A DNA stretch of 64,000 nt from Candidatus Raymondbacteria bacterium RIFOXYA2_FULL_49_16 (GTDB lineage Bacteria > Fibrobacterota > OXYB2-FULL-49-7 > XYB2-FULL-49-35). Numbering within the stretch: position 1 is the stretch's first letter; every line of letters begins with the position of its first letter. A model generated the notes under the pieces. It worked only from the letters and a program-made list of their open reading frames with translations, was not told where the DNA came from and ran no database searches. Location: the NCBI GenBank assembly GCA_001789205.1, contig MFYT01000015.1, positions 29,866 through 93,865 of the forward strand, in the 5' to 3' direction. The position numbers and the translations under genes were made by a program. Below are positions 9,930 through 19,029 of this stretch, piece after piece.

Positions 9930-11248
9930 TCAGGCTGGTTTTCATCATGCTGTGCTTCGTGCTGGCCCCGAATCCGGCCAGGGGCGATGAGGCGCTGGCC
10001 TCTGTCTCAACAGATACCTGGGGCATTGTTTCAGGAAATAAAATGGTATATATGGATTATCATTATGTAACCGCATCGACCTTCTGGTCCGAAGTGGCGG
10101 TGGTCGACATCCCCTCCAAACAGAAAACAGTGCTCTATCCAACGGACGGCAGATCATATCCATACTATCTGTCCTATGGATTCTCAGGAACCGATCTGGC
10201 GTATGTTCCGTATCTATCCTCGGGCGGGACCGGCGGGTATGCCGGAGGGGGCACGAGTTACCTGTACCATAAAAACATCTCTTCGGGGGTATCACGCCAG
10301 CTTATCACGAATTCATCCTGGAAAGAGATGGTCTGGGTTGGGGGCTCGATTGTGACGTGGATCGATTACCGGTTCTATGACCCTGCAACCATCGACAGCG
10401 TTAATTCGGAAATCTATTATTATAATCTGGGGTCCAGCCAGGAAATCCGCCTTACCAATTCTCATGCTTACCAGTCTCACCCCTGTACCGACGGCCAGAC
10501 CATCGCATGGATAGATTATACAGAATCGTACGGCAGGCTGTTCCTTCATACCATAGCCACTGCCGAGACCAGGGAGATCGCCGCGTATGCGGCACATAAG
10601 GATAATCCGCGACTCGACGGCGCGTATGTTGTCTGGGAAGACTACCGGAACGCAGGTACGGATCCGAAGAACGGCGACATATACTATTATAATACCAGTA
10701 CAAATACCACCCACGCGGCATGCACCGCACCAGGGTATCAGGGTAATATTTTCATTGACAGCAACCGGATCGTCTGGGAAGACTATCGGAATGCAGGGAG
10801 TACGGATCAGACAAACGCCGATATTTATAGTTATGATATTCCTGGCGGGAACGAGACTCCGCTTGTGGTTGCTCCAGGGTATCAGGCGCATCCTACGTTA
10901 GCCGGTGACACCTTGTGTTGGATGGACAACGCTGCCGGCCAGATGCGGCTGCTCATGAAGATACTGCCTCCCGTGACCACAGAACAAGCGAGATTTTCTT
11001 CCGGGAATTCCAATCCTACTCCGTACCTGTCAGGCAACAGCGGCGTATGGGTAGCAAACGCTCCGCGTTCACCATTAACAGTGCAGGTATATGATGTGAA
11101 TGGAAGAATTGTCGCACATTCTGAAAATAGCGGTTCTTTCGCGGGAAGTTCTGTCATGCCGCTCAACCAACGTCTTTCCGCAGGGGTTTATGTGCTGGTG
11201 CTGCGGACAAGTAAGGGAATGACCGCACACAAGGCGGTCGCATGGTAA
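9926..11248 (+). CDS. TolB-like beta-propeller protein with T9SS-like C-terminus
   Basis: Repeated 'VWEDYRNAG...DIYYYN' blades; C-terminal VQVYDVNGRIV...GVYVLVLRTSKG. Confidence 0.65.
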   Translation: MIRLVFIMLCFVLAPNPARGDEALASVSTDTWGIVSGNKMVYMDYHYVTASTFWSEVAVVDIPSKQKTVLYPTDGRSYPYYLSYGFSGTDLAYVPYLSSGGTGGYAGGGTSYLYHKNISSGVSRQLITNSSWKEMVWVGGSIVTWIDYRFYDPATIDSVNSEIYYYNLGSSQEIRLTNSHAYQSHPCTDGQTIAWIDYTESYGRLFLHTIATAETREIAAYAAHKDNPRLDGAYVVWEDYRNAGTDPKNGDIYYYNTSTNTTHAACTAPGYQGNIFIDSNRIVWEDYRNAGSTDQTNADIYSYDIPGGNETPLVVAPGYQAHPTLAGDTLCWMDNAAGQMRLLMKILPPVTTEQARFSSGNSNPTPYLSGNSGVWVANAPRSPLTVQVYDVNGRIVAHSENSGSFAGSSVMPLNQRLSAGVYVLVLRTSKGMTAHKAVAW

Positions 11249-12456
11249 TTGTCCGGCAACCTGGCGCAATCCGTTTTCTGTTTATTTCATTGGCCTTGTC
11301 ATGGTTTTCCGCAGTGCCACATGCACTGATTGTTACCGGGAGCGGGGAATATGTTTTCGATGACTGGGGGTTTGGCAGGAAAGGGTTCTCCCTTTCAGCA
11401 GGCGATATCAGCCTCTCTACGGGTATATTGGAATGCAAAGCCATCCGGACGCTGTCGGAGATGCATGAAAAGGTCAATGGTGTAATGCCGTTTGATGATG
11501 AAACCGTGGAAGCGGAACTCTGCTACAGGTTCCGGCGCCCGGTCTTTTCCGCAAACCCGGACTTTGCGTTCGGCATGTGGACATCATCAGGTAAGGACCG
11601 TTCATTCCTGTCAGGATCCCTGCCAATGACCGTGCGCCTGTTCAACCAGCGCTTGTCGCTGATGGCATCAGCGGGCTTCCGTTCCGGTCCGGCTGACGAC
11701 AATCCTTTTACCGTGAGGATCGGCCTGAATAAGCGGACATTGGATTATGATCTAGGCATCGGGTTCAAAGGGTGGGAAGTCCACGCGGCAATCAGTGACA
11801 ATGAATATGCGTCCGTAAACAGGTCTGATTACAGGCCATTCCTTGTTGACACGAATTTCTTTTCTGTTTTCTATGAAGTACTCAATCCCGTGTTCAATTT
11901 CATCAACGCTGAGACCGATCCAATTCCCTCGAACCGGATAAGGCAGATATCGGGTTATTTTTTCGGCCCCATCCTGCCTGTTTTGTATGTAGGGGGATTG
12001 TATACAAGCAGGGATTCGCGCCATGACTTATATCTGCCGGTAGCCGATACCGGCAGCGGTGGCCTGGTCTATGCTTTTTTCCCATATATAACCCCGATTA
12101 AGGAAAAGGTTTTCAGCGCGATCCTTACTTTCGTAAAAACCTGGCAGGGTACCGATGCATTCCTTAATGAATTGGGTTCCAAGGTTTCTTTCCCGGTTTA
12201 TTCAAGCGGGTCCTACCGCGGGTATTATCTTGACCCGTCCGGCAACCTGCTCGCGGGATTCCAGGATTTTTATTATACGTATGAGGGCCTTGGGACAATG
12301 ACCTTTGACGGAACTATCGGTAAAATAATAAGCCGCGGTTTTTCAGTCACGGTAAAATATGCCTGGGTGAGTAGACCCTATATTGCTTACTGTTTTTTTT
12401 GCAATGATTCATATCAATATCATACAATAAGGCTTGAAGTGAAAAAACATTGGTGA
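11242..12456 (+). CDS. putative outer-membrane beta-barrel protein of the exopolysaccharide locus
   Basis: Signal peptide, alternating beta-strand pattern, terminal aromatic residue; last gene of the block. Confidence 0.45.
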   Translation: MVIVRQPGAIRFLFISLALSWFSAVPHALIVTGSGEYVFDDWGFGRKGFSLSAGDISLSTGILECKAIRTLSEMHEKVNGVMPFDDETVEAELCYRFRRPVFSANPDFAFGMWTSSGKDRSFLSGSLPMTVRLFNQRLSLMASAGFRSGPADDNPFTVRIGLNKRTLDYDLGIGFKGWEVHAAISDNEYASVNRSDYRPFLVDTNFFSVFYEVLNPVFNFINAETDPIPSNRIRQISGYFFGPILPVLYVGGLYTSRDSRHDLYLPVADTGSGGLVYAFFPYITPIKEKVFSAILTFVKTWQGTDAFLNELGSKVSFPVYSSGSYRGYYLDPSGNLLAGFQDFYYTYEGLGTMTFDGTIGKIISRGFSVTVKYAWVSRPYIAYCFFCNDSYQYHTIRLEVKKHW

Positions 12457-12688
12457 GAGGGCCACTGCTTAATTAAGTATAATATAATTGATACAAAGCG
12501 TTACGTATCAATCAATTAAGCTAAATTTTTCATACAAATAGTACGGGTACCTTTTCAGCGGTAATACATGTTTTGGCAGTGAAGTTGTTGATATATCATG
12601 CTATTATAGTCAAAACATAATAATTATTGTGAATTAACATGCTTTATTTCACATTAAAACATAGAAAAAATTTATAAACACGCTTTTA

Positions 12689-12706
12689 ATGTGAAAAACA
12701 TCACAA
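12689..12706. promoter_or_regulatory. predicted Rex operator upstream of rex
   Basis: ATGTGAAAAACATCACAA, close to the Rex consensus TTGTGAAATATTTCACAA, just upstream of the -35 box. Confidence 0.7.
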
Positions 12707-12711
12707 ATCTA

Positions 12712-12740
12712 TTGACACGTCACAGTATAAAATTTATATT
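12712..12740 (+). promoter_or_regulatory. sigma70-like promoter of the rex-hydrogenase operon
   Basis: TTGACA (12712-12717), 17-nt spacer, TATATT (12735-12740). Confidence 0.65.
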
Positions 12741-12780
12741 TACTATAGCTTTTGTGATAATTGGTGCAAGCGGGTGCCCA

Positions 12781-13422
12781 ATGCATACTAATAAAAATTG
12801 CATCCAGCGAATGTCGCGCTACCGGAATGCCCTCAACCGGTTCAAGGGATTGGGTTTTTCCAAGATTTTCTCCAATTACCTTGCCGATGCAGTTGGTTCC
12901 ACTTCTTCCCAGGTCCGCAAAGACTTTTCCCTTTTTGGCATTTACGGCAGCAAACGCGGCGGTTATTCCATTGATTGCCTCATTGAACAACTGAACGAGA
13001 TACTAGGAAAAAATGAGCTCCAGAAAGTGGTGCTGGCGGGTTTTGGCAACATGGGCGCGGCACTAGTCCGCTACAAAGGCTTTTCCAAGGAGGGGATCTC
13101 AATCCTGGCGGCCTTTGACATTGATCCTGCGAAATACAACAAGCGGATCAACAACATCGAAGTCCTGCCACTTGATAGACTACAGCCGTTTGTCCAGGAG
13201 CACCAGATTAAGATTGGCATCCTCGGGGTACCCGAGATAGCGGCGCAGCATGTGCTCGATCTTATGGTGGCCGCGGGCATACGCGGAGTGCTCAACTTCG
13301 CCCCAATCCAGCTCAAATGCCCGGCTGGCTGTGTGGTCAATAGCGTAACACTCGAACACGAATTGGAAAATGTCATCTATTTCGTCAATGCGAATGAAAA
13401 AACCGAAGGGGTGGCGGCATGA
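12781..13422 (+). CDS. rex: redox-sensing transcriptional repressor Rex
   Basis: SRYRNALNRFKGLGFSKIFSNYLADAVGSTSSQVRKDFSLFGIYGSKRGGY; VVLAGFGNMGAALVRYKGF; start revised from GTG 12691, which lies upstream of the promoter. Confidence 0.85.
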   Translation: MHTNKNCIQRMSRYRNALNRFKGLGFSKIFSNYLADAVGSTSSQVRKDFSLFGIYGSKRGGYSIDCLIEQLNEILGKNELQKVVLAGFGNMGAALVRYKGFSKEGISILAAFDIDPAKYNKRINNIEVLPLDRLQPFVQEHQIKIGILGVPEIAAQHVLDLMVAAGIRGVLNFAPIQLKCPAGCVVNSVTLEHELENVIYFVNANEKTEGVAA

Positions 13423-15269
13423 AAAACCGGTCGCTCCGCACCAACATACTCTTCTCCTTTCTCGCGGTCATCGCCATTCTTGGCCTTTTCAAAGTTTTTA
13501 TGGGTTACTATGTCATTAACCATTATGTCGTTGAAAGCGCCCAGACGCAGGTGAAAAACACCTTGTCCACGGCGCGTTCAGTGCTCAACGGCGAAATCGA
13601 GTCCATAGACCGGGCTTTTGCCCTTGTCTCTGTCGCGGGAAACATCGGCGAGATCAAGGAGATTATAGGTCTCGATTATCTGTATGTCACGGGCCAGGAC
13701 AAGTTCGATTCAGTGCAAAGCGAGATTGTACGTGAGGCCATAAAGGGCAACGCGACTGGCGGACTGCGCATTATAGGCGAAGCGGAACTGATCTCCATGA
13801 ATCATGCGCTTTTTGACCAATCGCGTATTACCCTCAAAAAAACGCCCCGCGCCCGGCCCACCGCTGATACGATACTCACCCGCGCCATGGCCATCGAATA
13901 CGCCAAGCCGTTTTTTAACAGCGCAGGACGGGTTGATCATGTGCTCTACGGCGGCAGAATAATCAACCGGTATTTCGGCCTGGTCGACCGCATCCACGAC
14001 ATTGTTTACGAAGACAAGACCTACCAGTCCAAACCCCTTGGAACGGTCACCATTTTTCTCAACGACATCCGCATTGCCACCAATGTGCTTACGCGAGAAG
14101 GCGACCGGGCCGTGGGAACCCGTGTTTCCGAGGTCGTGTACCGCAACGTGGTTGAGCAGGGAAAAACCTGGATCGACCGCGCCTTTGTTGTCACTGACTG
14201 GTACCTCACTTCGTACGAACCCCTGCGCGATATCCGGGGCGCTATCATCGGCATGCTCTACGTGGGCGTACTTGAAAAACCGTACACTGATATGCGTCGG
14301 AACTATTTCTTTATTGTGCTGTGCATTATCGCAGGAGCAACGCTTCTCGCCACCATTCTTTCCATTATTCTTTCGCGCGCCGTGTCCAGGCCCCTTATTG
14401 ACCTCGTCACGGCGACTGAACAGCTTTCGCAGGGAAAACTCGGGTGGCGCACCTCGGGCGCAACACGGGTGCGCGAGGTGACCCGGCTGCTGTCGGCCTT
14501 TGACACTATGGCGCAGCGCCTCAAGGAGCGCGACGACTCTTTACACGTGACCAACGAAAAGCTCGAAACACTAAACAAGAGCTATCTTGACCTCATTGGC
14601 ATGGTCGCCCACGAACTCAAAGGCATCCTCGCTTCCACGGTGCTTAACGCCTATTCGCTGCGCGACGGGTTTCTAGGCATGCTCAATTTCAAGCAGAAAA
14701 AGGCGCTCAATTCCATTGCGCGTAACCTCGACTATTTCGATGCCACGGTGAAGAATTTTCTGAACTTAAGCCGGATTGAAAAGGCGGAACTTTCTCTTTT
14801 TCCCGCTGAAGTCAAATTGAAAAACGATATTATTGACGCAGCGGTTGACGCCTTTGGACGGCAAGCGTACGATAAGGGCATGATCATCGATAACAGCGTT
14901 GATCCTGGCCTGGTCCTGACGGCCGACGCATCGCTGCTTCAGATAGTGGTCAACAACCTGGTGCTCAATGCGATAAAATACGGCATAAAGGACGGCCGCA
15001 TCGCCATTTCCTCGCGCGATCTGGGCGGTATGGCCGAGGTGACCGTGTACAATGACGGCAGGCCCCTTACCGGCGACGACAAAGAACGGCTTTTCAAACG
15101 GTTTTCCCGGCTTGCCGCAACACCCGAGGGCCGCAAGGTGCATGGTACAGGTATTGGGCTTTTTATTACAAAGGAAATTGTCGAGAAACACGGCGGCGCC
15201 ATTCGCGTGGAGGCTGGAGAAAAAGGAAATTCTTTTATTTTTACGGTAAAGAAGAACATACAGGCATAA
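13419..15269 (+). CDS. sensor histidine kinase with periplasmic Cache-like domain and HAMP
   Basis: Two TM segments; HAMP; H-box MVAHELKG; N/G boxes NNLVLNAIKYG, GTGIGLFITKEIVEKHGG. Confidence 0.85.
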   Translation: MKNRSLRTNILFSFLAVIAILGLFKVFMGYYVINHYVVESAQTQVKNTLSTARSVLNGEIESIDRAFALVSVAGNIGEIKEIIGLDYLYVTGQDKFDSVQSEIVREAIKGNATGGLRIIGEAELISMNHALFDQSRITLKKTPRARPTADTILTRAMAIEYAKPFFNSAGRVDHVLYGGRIINRYFGLVDRIHDIVYEDKTYQSKPLGTVTIFLNDIRIATNVLTREGDRAVGTRVSEVVYRNVVEQGKTWIDRAFVVTDWYLTSYEPLRDIRGAIIGMLYVGVLEKPYTDMRRNYFFIVLCIIAGATLLATILSIILSRAVSRPLIDLVTATEQLSQGKLGWRTSGATRVREVTRLLSAFDTMAQRLKERDDSLHVTNEKLETLNKSYLDLIGMVAHELKGILASTVLNAYSLRDGFLGMLNFKQKKALNSIARNLDYFDATVKNFLNLSRIEKAELSLFPAEVKLKNDIIDAAVDAFGRQAYDKGMIIDNSVDPGLVLTADASLLQIVVNNLVLNAIKYGIKDGRIAISSRDLGGMAEVTVYNDGRPLTGDDKERLFKRFSRLAATPEGRKVHGTGIGLFITKEIVEKHGGAIRVEAGEKGNSFIFTVKKNIQA

Positions 15270-15297
15270 TAATATACCATACAAAGGAGCGAAAGAC

Positions 15298-15846
15298 ATG
15301 AGCGACGTCAAGACCTGCGCATGCTGCGGGGAAGTGTCAGAGGAGCAGTTGCTGCTGCAACTCGACGATGTCCTTGCGCAAAACCGTTCAAAAGAAGGGG
15401 CGCTTATTCCGGTGTTGCAGATAGCCCAGACCATGTTTGGCTACCTGCCAAAAGCCGCACTGAAAAAGATCGCGCTCACGCTGGGCAAACCCTATAGCGA
15501 GGTGGCCGGTGTTGTGGGTTTTTATTCATTTTTTTCAACAATGCCGCGCGGCAAGCACCTGGTCCGCGTTTGCCTGGGCACGGCCTGTTATGTGCGCGGC
15601 GGCAAACAGGTTCTGGAATCGTTCCGCAAGCACCTGGGCATTGACGTGGGACAAACGACCGAGGACCGCATGTTTTCACTTGAAGTGGCGCGTTGTTTTG
15701 GCGCCTGCGGCCTTGCACCCGCTGTCATGATCGACGATGACATACACCAGCGGGTAAAGGCCGCGCGTGTGGGAGAAATTATTGACCAGTACCGCAAGGA
15801 AAAGAAACCGGCAAAGGTGAAGACCCAGAAGAAAGGGGGCAAATAA
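15298..15846 (+). CDS. NuoE-like [2Fe-2S] subunit (HydC-type) of NAD-linked hydrogenase, set 1
   Basis: IAQTMFGYLPKAALKKIA; VCLGTACYVRGGKQVLE; EVARCFGACGLAPAVMI. Confidence 0.9.
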   Translation: MSDVKTCACCGEVSEEQLLLQLDDVLAQNRSKEGALIPVLQIAQTMFGYLPKAALKKIALTLGKPYSEVAGVVGFYSFFSTMPRGKHLVRVCLGTACYVRGGKQVLESFRKHLGIDVGQTTEDRMFSLEVARCFGACGLAPAVMIDDDIHQRVKAARVGEIIDQYRKEKKPAKVKTQKKGGK

Positions 15847-18800
15847 TGGCCGCTGTAAAACGCATCGCATCAGCAGCTGAACTCTCAGCGCTGCACGAAC
15901 GGGCCAGGGGAAGTGTTGCCCAGCGCACAACAGAAGGAGCAGTCCTGTCGGGGCCGATAAAACATTATGTTCTCGTATGTACCGGAGGCGGCTGTATTGC
16001 CTCGGGCGCGCTCGAATTTGAAAAAGAACTCAAAGAGCATGTTGCAAAGCTTGGTCTTGAAACTGAGGTCATGATTTTTAGGACCGGGTGCCTGGGTCCC
16101 TGCGCCGTGGGGCCGGTGGTTGTTGTGTATCCAGAGGCGGTATTCTATGAGAACCTGAAGCCCGAGGACGCGGCCGCTATCGCCAAGGAGCACCTGAAAA
16201 AAGGGAAGATCGTCGAACGGCTGGTGCACAAGAAATCCGCGAGCATGGCGCCTGTGCCGTATTTCAAAGACATTGAATTTTTAAACAAACAGACCAAAAT
16301 TGTGCTGCGCAACTGCGGAGTCATTGATCCCCTGTGCATCGACGATTACATTGCCCGGGACGGTTATCTGGCACTCGCAAAAGCGCTCACTGCCATGAAA
16401 CCCGAGGACGTGATCGACGTGGTAAAGAAGAGCGGCCTGCGCGGCAGGGGCGGCGCTGGTTTTCCCACCTGGATGAAATGGAGCCTGACCCGCAAAGCAG
16501 CAGGCGACGTGAAATATGTCCTGTGCAATGGCGACGAAGGCGACCCCGGCGCCTTCATGGACCGCAGCGTGCTTGAAGGCGACCCGCATAGCGTTATTGA
16601 GGCAATGGCCATTGGCGCCTATGCCGTGGGAGCAGCACAGGGTTTTGTGTATGTTCGTGCTGAATACCCGCTTGCAGTCGAACGCCTGGGAAAGGCGATA
16701 GATGCTGCGCGCGAATACGGGCTTCTGGGGAAAAATATTCTTGGGACAGGGTTCTCGTTTGATCTTGAGATCCGCATGGGCTCGGGCGCGTTTGTGTGCG
16801 GTGAGGAGACCGCGCTCATGACCTCCATCGAAGGCAACCGCGGTGAACCAAGGCCGCGTCCTCCATTCCCGGCAAACAAGGGGCTGTGGGGCAGGCCAAG
16901 CGTTCTCAATAATGTGGAAACATACGCGGCCATACCCGCAATCATGATGCGGGGCGCTGAATGGTACGCCTCATTTGGTACCGATAAAAGCAAAGGCACC
17001 AAGGTATTTGCCCTCGCAGGGGCCGTAAACAACACCGGCCTTGTTGAAATTCCCATTGGGACGCCGCTGGGTGAGATTATCTACGATATTGGCGGCGGCA
17101 TTCCGGACGGCAAAAAATTCAAGGCAGCTCAGATCGGCGGCCCTTCGGGCGGCTGCATACCGCGCCAGCATCTCAATGTGCCCGTGGACTACGAGTCGCT
17201 TGCCGAGCTTGGCGCCATCATGGGTTCGGGCGGCCTTATTGTCATGGACGAGGACACCTGCATGGTCGATGTTGCCCGTTATTTCCTTGATTTTGTGCAG
17301 GACGAATCGTGCGGCAAGTGCGTTCCGTGCCGCGTGGGCACCAAGCGTATGTTGGAAATCCTTGACCGCATCTGCGAGGGCAAGGGTGAAATGGCGGACA
17401 TTGACCGGCTTATTTCGCTGGGCACGCAAATCAAAGACTCGGCCCTGTGCGGTCTTGGGCAAACTGCGCCAAACCCGGTATTATCAACGATCCGGCATTT
17501 CAGGGACGAATATGTGGCCCATATCCGGGATAAAAAATGCCCGGCGGGAATCTGCCCGGCATTAGTCACCGCGCCCTGTACCAACGCCTGCCCTGCGGGC
17601 GTCTATGTACCCGGGTTTGTGTCGCTTATTGGCGAGAAGCGGTATAGCGAGGCGTTGCGCCTGCACCGGGAACGAAACCCGCTCGCGGCTGTGTGCGCCG
17701 CAGTCTGCTTCCACCCGTGCGAGGGCAAGTGCCGCAGGGCAAAACTCGACACGCCGCTTTCTATTCGCGCAATCAAGCGTTTTATGGTTGAGCAGGAGAA
17801 AAAACCAGTGCTTCCCGAAGTGCGCACCAATCCTGAATTTGCAAAGCGCAAAATAGCGATTATTGGCGCAGGCCCCTCGGGCCTTTCGTGCGCCTATTTC
17901 CTCGCGCGCATGGGATACCGCCCTGTTATTTTTGAGGCGGAGAAAGAGGCGGGAGGCATGCTGGTGCAGACCATTCCCGAGTACCGGCTTCCACGCGACA
18001 TATTGGCCAAAGAGGTGCGCATGATCCAGGGTATGGGCGTGCGTATTGAGACCGGATCGCGTCTTGGAAAGGACTTTACGCTCAAGGAACTGCGGAACAA
18101 GGGGTTTGAGGCTGTCTTTGTTGGCGTGGGTGCGCCCGCAGGGTCACAACTCGGCATACCGGGCGACAATGTTGCGGGTGTTGTTGACGCGCTCAAATTC
18201 TTACGCGAATACAATCTTACAGGCACAGCCAAGGTGGGAACGCGGGTCGCGGTCATTGGCGGCGGCAACGCGGCAATTGATGTTGCGCGCACTGCCGTGC
18301 GCCTGGGCGCTGAGACAGTCACCATTCTCTATCGCCGCACGCGTGAGGAGATGCCCGCATATCAGGAGGAGATCAACGAGGCCTTGCACGAAGGTGTGCG
18401 CATTGAGCTTCTTGCTGCGCCGCGCGAGATTGTGGTAAAGGATGGAAAGGCCGTTGGTGTGCGCTGTACCCACATGGAGCTGGGACCATTCGACGCCAGC
18501 GGCAGGCGAAGGCCGCAGGAAAAGGCCGGCGAGGAATTTGTCGTTGAAGCTGACATGGTAGTGCCTGCAATTGGTCAGTCGCTCAACGCAAAGGAGATGC
18601 TCGCAGACGCGGATGCGACTCTGACAAAGAACGGCTTTGTGGCAGCGGACCCGGTCACGGGCGCCACATCGGTTGACTGGCTCTTTGCCGGCGGCGACGC
18701 GGTCACTGGTCCAGCCTCGGTCATCGAGGCCATTGGCGCGGGCGAGCGCGCTGCGGTTGGCATGGACCGTTTGCTCACCGGGGAAGACCATTCGTTCTGG

Positions 18801-19004
18801 CGCGGGCCGCAGACGGTTGATACCAAATTTGATCCGGCGGCAGACCCGGTCATGTATGCGCGGGCAGAGGTCAAGCTCATACCAGTGAACAGGCGGCGCG
18901 ACAATTTCGACGAGATCGAGTGCGTGTTGAGCGAGCAGGCAGCGGTACGCGAGGCAAAACGGTGCCTGCGCTGCGACTTTCGTGAGGAATGCGCAGCCGT
19001 TTAA
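15846..19004 (+). CDS. NuoF-like (HydB-type) subunit fused to a GltD-like NAD(P)/FAD oxidoreductase
   Basis: GLRGRGGAGFPTWMKW, SCGKCVPCRVGTKRM, then CTNACPAGVYVPGFVSLI, IIGAGPSGLSCAYFLARMGY, VIGGGNAAIDVARTAVRLGAE; 1052 aa. Confidence 0.9.
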   Translation: MAAVKRIASAAELSALHERARGSVAQRTTEGAVLSGPIKHYVLVCTGGGCIASGALEFEKELKEHVAKLGLETEVMIFRTGCLGPCAVGPVVVVYPEAVFYENLKPEDAAAIAKEHLKKGKIVERLVHKKSASMAPVPYFKDIEFLNKQTKIVLRNCGVIDPLCIDDYIARDGYLALAKALTAMKPEDVIDVVKKSGLRGRGGAGFPTWMKWSLTRKAAGDVKYVLCNGDEGDPGAFMDRSVLEGDPHSVIEAMAIGAYAVGAAQGFVYVRAEYPLAVERLGKAIDAAREYGLLGKNILGTGFSFDLEIRMGSGAFVCGEETALMTSIEGNRGEPRPRPPFPANKGLWGRPSVLNNVETYAAIPAIMMRGAEWYASFGTDKSKGTKVFALAGAVNNTGLVEIPIGTPLGEIIYDIGGGIPDGKKFKAAQIGGPSGGCIPRQHLNVPVDYESLAELGAIMGSGGLIVMDEDTCMVDVARYFLDFVQDESCGKCVPCRVGTKRMLEILDRICEGKGEMADIDRLISLGTQIKDSALCGLGQTAPNPVLSTIRHFRDEYVAHIRDKKCPAGICPALVTAPCTNACPAGVYVPGFVSLIGEKRYSEALRLHRERNPLAAVCAAVCFHPCEGKCRRAKLDTPLSIRAIKRFMVEQEKKPVLPEVRTNPEFAKRKIAIIGAGPSGLSCAYFLARMGYRPVIFEAEKEAGGMLVQTIPEYRLPRDILAKEVRMIQGMGVRIETGSRLGKDFTLKELRNKGFEAVFVGVGAPAGSQLGIPGDNVAGVVDALKFLREYNLTGTAKVGTRVAVIGGGNAAIDVARTAVRLGAETVTILYRRTREEMPAYQEEINEALHEGVRIELLAAPREIVVKDGKAVGVRCTHMELGPFDASGRRRPQEKAGEEFVVEADMVVPAIGQSLNAKEMLADADATLTKNGFVAADPVTGATSVDWLFAGGDAVTGPASVIEAIGAGERAAVGMDRLLTGEDHSFWRGPQTVDTKFDPAADPVMYARAEVKLIPVNRRRDNFDEIECVLSEQAAVREAKRCLRCDFREECAAV

Positions 19005-19029
19005 GGCGGCGCACAACAAGGAGACACAC

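Noticed and set aside
12487-12512. Inverted repeat ATTGATAC-N10-GTATCAAT after the exopolysaccharide locus
   Set aside because: Weak A/T-rich stem without a U-tract; cannot be called a terminator or operator from sequence alone
12691-12780. N-terminal 30 aa of the provided Rex ORF (VKNITNLLTRHSIKFIFTIAFVIIGASGCP), which looks like a signal peptide/lipobox
   Set aside because: It overlaps the Rex operator and promoter; translation should begin at ATG 12781
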